From the NCBI RefSeq assembly GCF_023983475.1, contig NZ_CP092712.1:2542001-2606000 (forward strand): a DNA stretch of 64,000 nucleotides. Direction: 5' to 3'. The DNA is from Aliivibrio fischeri ATCC 7744 = JCM 18803 = DSM 507 (GTDB lineage: Bacteria > Pseudomonadota > Gammaproteobacteria > Enterobacterales > Vibrionaceae). Positions 59,137 to 64,000 of this stretch are shown one piece after another; position 1 is the first letter of the stretch, and every line of letters starts with the position of its first letter. The notes under the pieces were generated by a model that saw only the letters and a program-made list of their open reading frames with translations, searched no databases and was not told the DNA's origin. A program made the translations under genes and the position numbers.

Positions 59137-60302
59137 TATTTCACCTCTGCGGCAATCGTAAATGCTTGTTGAAGATCAGCGATAAGATCTCGGCTATCTT
59201 CTAATCCAACAGATAATCTCAATAATGTTGGAGCTAATCCGGCTTCTTCTTGAGCTTCATCAGACATCGCTCTATGTGTCATAGTTCCTGGATGCGCAAT
59301 CAAACTTTCAACACCACCTAAAGACTCGGCTAAAGAGAAGTATTTCAATTCTTTAACGAATACTTTCAATTGCTCAAGTGAACCATTTAGTTCAAAACTG
59401 AGCATAGCACCAAAGCCTGCTTGTTGACGCTTTGCAATTTCATGACCGGGATGATCAGGTAAACTTGGGTGGTAAATCGTACCTACTAATGACTGTTCTT
59501 GAAGACATTTGAGAACTTCCATTGCATTTTCTTCATGCACACGCATACGTGCACCCAATGTTCGAATACCACGCAGTGTTAAGTAGCTATCAAATGCAGT
59601 ACCAGTAGCTCCAATACAGTTCCCCCACCATGCAAGCTCATCCGCATGATCTTTTGTTTTAGCGATAAGTACACCACCAACAACATCAGAATGTCCGTTA
59701 ATATATTTAGTCGTAGAGTGAATAACAAAATCCGCCCCTAAAGAGAGAGGCTGCTGTAGTACAGGTGAAAGGAAAGTGTTGTCTACTGCGACTAACGCAC
59801 CAACTTGAGCCGCTTTTTGGCAAATTTCAGCAATATCCACCACACGTACTAATGGATTTGAAGGGGTTTCAAGTAAGATTAATTTTGGCTTTTTAGCAAT
59901 TGCAGCATCTAAAGCTTCAGTATTAGATTGGTCTACAAATAAAGTTTGAAAATCTCCTTTATTTGCACGGGTATTAAACAATCGATAAGTTCCTCCATAA
60001 CAATCATGGGGAGCAACAATTAAATCGTCAGGACCAAGCAGTGCCGATACCATTAAATTAAGAGCGGATGTTCCACAGTTAGTTACTACTGCACCTGCAC
60101 CACCTTCTAAATCTGAAAGAGTGGTTTCTAATTGAGTTCGAGTTGGATTTCCAGAACGAGCATAATCATACTTAGGCACATCCCCAAATTCTGGGAAACT
60201 ATAGTTAGTTGATAAGTAGATAGGTGGCACAACAGCGTTATGTTGTGAGTCTGTTTCAATGCCGGTACGAACAGCAATAGTTGCAGGTTTTCTTTCGCTC
60301 AT
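59136..60302 (-). CDS. metB: Cystathionine gamma-synthase
   Basis: MetB joins cysteine to activated homoserine, giving cystathionine for methionine synthesis. It is a pyridoxal-phosphate enzyme; the Schiff-base lysine is Lys199 in IHSTTKYINGHSDVVGG, and YARSGNPTRTQLE near 47-59 is the other family signature. The 388 aa are normal. AAGGG precedes the ATG. It is the first gene of metBL and is divergent from metJ, the standard gammaproteobacterial layout. Confidence 0.95.
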   Translation of the reverse strand: MSERKPATIAVRTGIETDSQHNAVVPPIYLSTNYSFPEFGDVPKYDYARSGNPTRTQLETTLSDLEGGAGAVVTNCGTSALNLMVSALLGPDDLIVAPHDCYGGTYRLFNTRANKGDFQTLFVDQSNTEALDAAIAKKPKLILLETPSNPLVRVVDIAEICQKAAQVGALVAVDNTFLSPVLQQPLSLGADFVIHSTTKYINGHSDVVGGVLIAKTKDHADELAWWGNCIGATGTAFDSYLTLRGIRTLGARMRVHEENAMEVLKCLQEQSLVGTIYHPSLPDHPGHEIAKRQQAGFGAMLSFELNGSLEQLKVFVKELKYFSLAESLGGVESLIAHPGTMTHRAMSDEAQEEAGLAPTLLRLSVGLEDSRDLIADLQQAFTIAAEVK

Positions 60303-60521
60303 AATTTCCCTTCCAAACTGCGGTGCAGTAATGTAATACCAACGATATAAACTATCTAAACAGGCTTACAAGGGAATGTCTTTATCTTCATGTCTTAAAT
60401 TTCATAATTACATAAAATTAATTACCGAAATTTATTTCTAATAATAGATAATTTTCCTTCGCAATTTCCCGCTCATATAATTAATATGACTGATATACGC
60501 TAATCCATAAGTATATAGTCT

Positions 60522-60549
60522 ACTTTACCACCACAAAATGAGACGTCAA
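60522..60549 (-). promoter_or_regulatory. Candidate metB promoter overlapping the met boxes
   Basis: On the minus strand TTGACG (60544-60549) and TAAAGT (60522-60527) are 16 bases apart. The -35 hexamer lies inside the first two met boxes, so bound MetJ would block polymerase. Confidence 0.5.
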
Positions 60550-60572
60550 CACTTCTAGACGTCTATATGTCT
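60541..60572. promoter_or_regulatory. Operator of four tandem met boxes (MetJ sites)
   Basis: Four consecutive 8-mers read AGACGTCA, ACACTTCT, AGACGTCT and ATATGTCT. The third is a perfect match to the MetJ consensus AGACGTCT, and the others match at 7, 5 and 5 positions. MetJ with S-adenosylmethionine binds such arrays cooperatively. It lies between divergent metB and metJ. Confidence 0.9.
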
Positions 60573-60576
60573 TTAC

Positions 60577-60600
60577 TTTTAGCGGTAAATATCGCTAAAA
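60577..60600. repeat. Perfect inverted repeat between met boxes and metJ
   Basis: TTTTAGCG and CGCTAAAA are exact complements around 8 bases. The site begins 4 bases after the met boxes and lies about 50 bases before metJ. It has the form of an operator for a dimeric regulator, but none is recognised. Confidence 0.45.
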
Positions 60601-60648
60601 TCGCCTATTCTACTTATATACATCAATAATTCTGAACGAAGGTGAACA

Positions 60649-60969
60649 ATGGCTGATTGGAATGGTGACTATTTAAGTCCTTATGCCGAACATGGTAAAA
60701 AAAGCGAACAAGTAAAAAAAATTACTGTTTCTATTCCAACAAAGGTACTTCAAATCCTTACTGACGAGCGTACTCGTCGCCAAGTAAGCAACCTACGTCA
60801 TGCGACAAACAGTGAATTATTGTGTGAAGCATTCCTCCACGCATACACTGGCCAGCCTTTACCAACAGATGAAGATCTACGTAAAGATCGTCCAGATGAT
60901 ATTCCAGCTGAAGCAAAAGCATTAATGACGGCAATGGGGATCGAATTCGAAGCGTTTGACGAAGAGTAA
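60649..60969 (+). CDS. metJ: Methionine repressor MetJ
   Basis: MetJ is a ribbon-helix-helix repressor that uses S-adenosylmethionine as corepressor to shut methionine genes. The DNA-contacting strand is [16 protein letters not shown] (about 23-38), followed by [19 protein letters not shown]. The 106 aa (105 after Met removal) match the family closely. AAGGTG precedes the ATG. The adjacent met-box array suggests autoregulation together with control of metBL. Confidence 0.97.
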   Translation: MADWNGDYLSPYAEHGKKSEQVKKITVSIPTKVLQILTDERTRRQVSNLRHATNSELLCEAFLHAYTGQPLPTDEDLRKDRPDDIPAEAKALMTAMGIEFEAFDEE

Positions 60970-60980
60970 ATACGTTTTAT

Positions 60981-61025
60981 TCCTCCTCCTTTTGTCTCCT
61001 CCTTCTTTTAATAAAATTAGGAGGA
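60981..61025. promoter_or_regulatory. Array of MalT-like boxes upstream of the amylase
   Basis: MalT-box cores of the form GGAGGA occur as TCCTCC on the plus strand at 60981-60986 and 60997-61002, and as direct GGAGGA at 61020-61025. Clusters of such boxes in both orientations are typical of maltose-regulon promoters. The malT gene itself is outside the window. Confidence 0.6.
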
Positions 61026-61088
61026 TTACATTCCCTCTTGGCTAATAAATAATCACAGTGCCCTACTTATAAATATAAAGGACTTACT

Positions 61089-63110
61089 GTGAAAAAACAG
61101 ATCGCAAAAACAACAATAGCCCTCGCTATTACCTCACTTTTGAGCGCATGTAGCTCAACATCTAATAATGACCTCTCTTCCTTAGCTTATCAGTGTGATC
61201 CGCAAATGACGGCACAAAGCGATAACTTACGAATTTACCAAATCATGGTCGAAAGCTTTGTCGATGGTGATAACACAATCGGACATGGCACTGGCTATGG
61301 CCCAAGTCATCATAATGGCGACTTACAAGGAATTATTGATTCATTAGATTACATTCAATCGCTTGGTATGAATGCCATTTGGATGACTCCTGTCTTTGAA
61401 TCTGCCCCTCTAGATAATCAAGACCATTGGGCTGATAAACTCGATGCTACCGGATATTTTGCTACTGACTTTTTTAAAATAGATCCACGCTTTGGCACAT
61501 TAGAAAAAGCCAAAGAACTGGTTGAAGAGGCTCACAAGCGTGGTATTTACGTATTATTTGATGGCGTATTTGGCCACCATAAAAAAGGACTGATTAAGCC
61601 ATCGCCAACAGGGTTACTTCCAGCAGGAGAGCACAATCCTGTTAACTACCCTGAAAGCGAAGCTTTTTATAAAGAAGTCGCAACCTACTGGATTAAAGAA
61701 TTAAAAATCGACGGCTGGCGATTAGACCAAGCCTACCAAGTGCCAACACAATCTTGGACGAACATTCGTAAAGCCGTTGACGCCGCATCAAAAGAAACCT
61801 TTTATACCAATAATAAAGGTGAACAAGTAAATCCACTCGGCTATATGGTTGCCGAGATCTGGAATAACGAAAACTACATAACTGAAACAGGTTATGGCAG
61901 CGAACAAAATCCTGCTCTTTGCTCAGCTTTTGACTTTCCTCTGCGTTTTCGCATTGCTGAAACCTTTGCAGTTAATGAAAGTGGCGTAGGACATAAAGGA
62001 GGGGATTGGCTTAATCAAGGTATGCAAATGCACGAGCTTTACCCTCCTCATGCTGTACCGAATTTAATGCTAGGAAATCACGATGTTGTTCGCTTTGGTG
62101 ACTTACTTCAACGTGGTGATATTGCTAATCCAAATGACAAAAACTATTGGACTCGACACAAAGCAGCCCTCTCTTTTCAAGCCGCTTATACAGGCCCAAT
62201 AACCCTATACTATGGTGATGAAATTGGTGATCAAGTTGACGGTTTTTCCAAAAAAGAGAATAAAGATACCTGTGCCATTAAAGGGCTTTGTGATGATCAC
62301 ATAGCTCGATCATCTGCCAAAATTGATGGTCTTACCGCCAAGTTGACTCCAGAGCAAACGGATTTAAAAAATTACGTTACCGCATTAATGCAATTACGTA
62401 TTAAGCACCCTGCTTTATCTAAGGGTAAAAGAGTTAATTTAGTAGCAAATAAAGAAGTCTATATCGATCATAAACAATCTGAAAATGATGCAATTGTTTA
62501 TATGGTAAGTACTCAAGAGGCAGATCAAACGCTCTCCTTAGATGCAGAACAGCTTGGGTCAAAAGGTAACTTAATTGATCTCATCACCGAGCAGATTTTT
62601 ACTCCAATGAATGGAATATACACCATCCCATTATCCAACTTTGAAAGTCGATTTTTAACAATAGAAGAGCCAAATAGTACAGGACCTATCACAGAGCAAA
62701 AAGAAATAGCGCTATATGGCAGTGGTTTTATGGCGCAATGCGATAACCCTACTATCACAGACACCAACGCCCCTTTACAAGATACCTTATATTTAATTGG
62801 CGATTTCTCTGACTCTCGTTGGAGCCATAAAGAAACCAGAGCGTATCAATATAAAGGAAACAACATTTATCAAGTGGTCATCAATGAAAAACGAGGCCCT
62901 TATAAAATGCAATATGCAACAAAAGACTGGGGCGCTCAATACACAGCCGAAGGACTATCACCCAAATTGGGACAATCAAATAAACTCATTACTGGTGGCT
63001 ATGGCCAAGATACCGCCATCTATCTTCCTGAAGATGGTAACTACGTTTGGAGCTTAGAGTTCACTTCCCAAGGAGAGCCAAAATCAATGATGGTTTCTAA
63101 GTGTAAATAA
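61089..63110 (+). CDS. Lipoprotein alpha-amylase (GH13)
   Basis: This is a starch/maltodextrin-cleaving enzyme attached to the outer membrane. A lipobox LLSAC puts the acylated cysteine at residue 21. The GH13 catalytic residues are Asp213 (DGWRLDQAY), Glu256 (VAEIWNN) and Asp332 (GNHDVV), inside a TIM barrel (about 45-410). A beta-rich domain follows, and the last 110 residues (from about 565, DTLYLIGDFSDSRW) look like a starch-binding or pullulanase-type N1 module. Translation starts at GTG with AAAGGA upstream. MalT-like boxes upstream and a maltoporin downstream support a role in maltodextrin use. Confidence 0.9.
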   Translation: MKKQIAKTTIALAITSLLSACSSTSNNDLSSLAYQCDPQMTAQSDNLRIYQIMVESFVDGDNTIGHGTGYGPSHHNGDLQGIIDSLDYIQSLGMNAIWMTPVFESAPLDNQDHWADKLDATGYFATDFFKIDPRFGTLEKAKELVEEAHKRGIYVLFDGVFGHHKKGLIKPSPTGLLPAGEHNPVNYPESEAFYKEVATYWIKELKIDGWRLDQAYQVPTQSWTNIRKAVDAASKETFYTNNKGEQVNPLGYMVAEIWNNENYITETGYGSEQNPALCSAFDFPLRFRIAETFAVNESGVGHKGGDWLNQGMQMHELYPPHAVPNLMLGNHDVVRFGDLLQRGDIANPNDKNYWTRHKAALSFQAAYTGPITLYYGDEIGDQVDGFSKKENKDTCAIKGLCDDHIARSSAKIDGLTAKLTPEQTDLKNYVTALMQLRIKHPALSKGKRVNLVANKEVYIDHKQSENDAIVYMVSTQEADQTLSLDAEQLGSKGNLIDLITEQIFTPMNGIYTIPLSNFESRFLTIEEPNSTGPITEQKEIALYGSGFMAQCDNPTITDTNAPLQDTLYLIGDFSDSRWSHKETRAYQYKGNNIYQVVINEKRGPYKMQYATKDWGAQYTAEGLSPKLGQSNKLITGGYGQDTAIYLPEDGNYVWSLEFTSQGEPKSMMVSKCK

Positions 63111-63154
63111 CCCCTCCTTTACCTTAAATTAATGAATAAAATATGAACTATTTC

Positions 63155-63187
63155 TAGCCAACAATGTCTATTGTTGGTTAGATCACA
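63155..63187. promoter_or_regulatory. Hairpin and overlapping CRP-like site after the amylase
   Basis: TAGCCAACAAT and ATTGTTGGTTA pair around GTCT (63155-63180), possibly a weak terminator. The site TGTTG-N6-TCACA (63172-63187) overlaps it and matches the CRP consensus at 8 of 10 positions. A poor T run makes termination uncertain. Confidence 0.4.
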
Positions 63188-63301
63188 TTTCTGATTATTT
63201 CTTAATTTCCCTCTTTTACGATTTTCTTCATTATTTCTAATTTCAAAATATCTTTCGACGTGAGCCTTATCTCATAAATATTTTCAATCACTCCTACTAA
63301 G

Positions 63302-63383
63302 TGTGATTATTATCAAAAGAAGACCTGCCATTCATTTTTCTCATCCTTAGTACTACGCCCTATCATCCTTAAAAAGAGGAGGA
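63302..63383. promoter_or_regulatory. lamB control region: CRP-like site and MalT-like boxes
   Basis: TGTGA-N6-TCAAA (63302-63317) matches the CRP consensus at 9 of 10 positions. MalT-box cores follow as TCATCC (GGATGA on the minus strand) at 63341-63346 and 63363-63368, 22 bases apart, and as GGAGGA at 63378-63383. The arrangement resembles CRP/MalT co-activated maltose promoters. The rest of the 63111-63509 gap holds no supportable gene. Confidence 0.6.
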
Positions 63384-63509
63384 GGGCAAAATACCTATTT
63401 ATTTTTAATCTGTGTCTCGTTCGATAACGACAGATGTTTACTTCACTTCCCTACACTGCCATGAGTTAAGTAAACGTTTTCAAATCAAAATATGAAATAG
63501 GATTTTAAG

Positions 63510-64000
63510 ATGAAAATGAATAAATACACATTGCTTGCCGCAGCTGTTTCTACAGCACTATTTTCTGGCGCTACACTTGCAGAAACCGATGTTGCACTGG
63601 ATGTCATCGCAGGTGATGAAGCTGCACCAAAAGTTGAAAAAGTAAATGGAACTGATGTTATTTCAGATGGTTGGGAAGTTCACGGTTACGCGTCAATGAA
63701 CTTCCGTATGGTTGATGGCGAAACAGTAGATACTGAATTTGGTAAGCCAGACTATAAAACAGCAGGTACTCACGGAAAAAGTACTAACCAAGTTGAATTC
63801 GTAATCAAAAAACATACTGAACATGCTAATGGTGTTTGGTCTGACTTTGTCGTTCGTTCTGAATACGGTAATGGTAACTCTTACGCTTACTCATCTCCTG
63901 GTAGCCAAAAAGCCAACACAACGGCACAATTTGAAATCAAAGAAACTTATGTTGAAATTGGTGGTTTATCTTACCTAGGTGAAGATACGTCTATCTGGGG
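63510..64000 (+). CDS. lamB: Maltoporin LamB, 5' part only
   Basis: This is an outer-membrane sugar porin for maltose and maltodextrins. The first 163 codons are present and the frame is open at the right edge. A signal peptide (about 1-24, ending SGATLA) is followed by a short extra segment rich in acidic residues. The barrel then starts at WEVHGYASMNFRMVDGE and continues with NQVEFVIKKHTEHANGVWSDF, segments given in part that are typical of LamB. AGGA precedes the ATG. With the upstream amylase and MalT-like boxes it forms a maltodextrin uptake unit. Confidence 0.88.
   Translation, partial: MKMNKYTLLAAAVSTALFSGATLAETDVALDVIAGDEAAPKVEKVNGTDVISDGWEVHGYASMNFRMVDGETVDTEFGKPDYKTAGTHGKSTNQVEFVIKKHTEHANGVWSDFVVRSEYGNGNSYAYSSPGSQKANTTAQFEIKETYVEIGGLSYLGEDTSIW

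Overview
The window is a 64 kb stretch of chromosome from an AT-rich gammaproteobacterium. Gene content and order point to the Vibrionaceae, most likely an Aliivibrio. Supporting signs are rplM-rpsI-petABC-sspA, nudF-yqiB-cpdA-yqiA-parE-parC opposite tolC, gspAB next to cca, rpsU-yqeY-dnaG-rpoD, and ilvIH next to an acyl-CoA ligase and leuO. The genus is inferred: there is no rRNA gene here and no database search was run.

Layout. 1-5836 (minus strand): start of sspA, the cytochrome bc1 operon petABC, ribosomal proteins S9 and L13 with a probable autoregulatory leader, and zapE. 5961-9045 (plus): zapG and the periplasmic proteases degQ and degS. 9100-15898 (minus): a nudF-yqiB-cpdA-yqiA-parE-parC cluster, divergent from tolC. 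17551-26244: hldE, glnE, a chemoreceptor, a voltage-gated-type potassium channel and the triphosphatase ygiF. 26430-29198 (plus): a phosphate transport pair (DUF47 regulator plus pitA) and an SH3 membrane protein. 29262-32861: type II secretion accessory pair gspAB, divergent from cca.

32862-34346 is the one clearly accessory segment. An intact 1252-bp IS3-family element sits inside a tandem array of the 7-mer GGTTTCA, with a 3-bp target duplication (GGT). The whole is bracketed by 21/23-matching inverted repeats in the convergent gap between cca and uppP. No gene is broken.

34347-42732: uppP, folK and folB, plsY, tsaD, the macromolecular synthesis operon (rpsU, yqeY, dnaG, rpoD) and a tRNA-Ile2 (CAU) with its own promoter and terminator. 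42781-48686: two unlisted small membrane-protein ORFs (49 and 43 aa), an outer-membrane barrel, an acyl-CoA ligase, pyruvate kinase and a GntR regulator. 48820-56393 (minus): a GGDEF protein, ilvIH, a long-chain acyl-CoA ligase and leuO. 56719-60969: metL-metB divergent from metJ across a four-unit met-box array. 61089-64000: a lipoprotein alpha-amylase and the start of a maltoporin, both preceded by MalT-like boxes, forming a maltodextrin uptake unit.

Most of the window is conserved core genome. The less ordinary parts are the repeat/IS locus, the two small ORFs, and several structured regulatory regions (L13 leader, met operator, MalT arrays). No prophage, CRISPR array, integron or defence system was seen.
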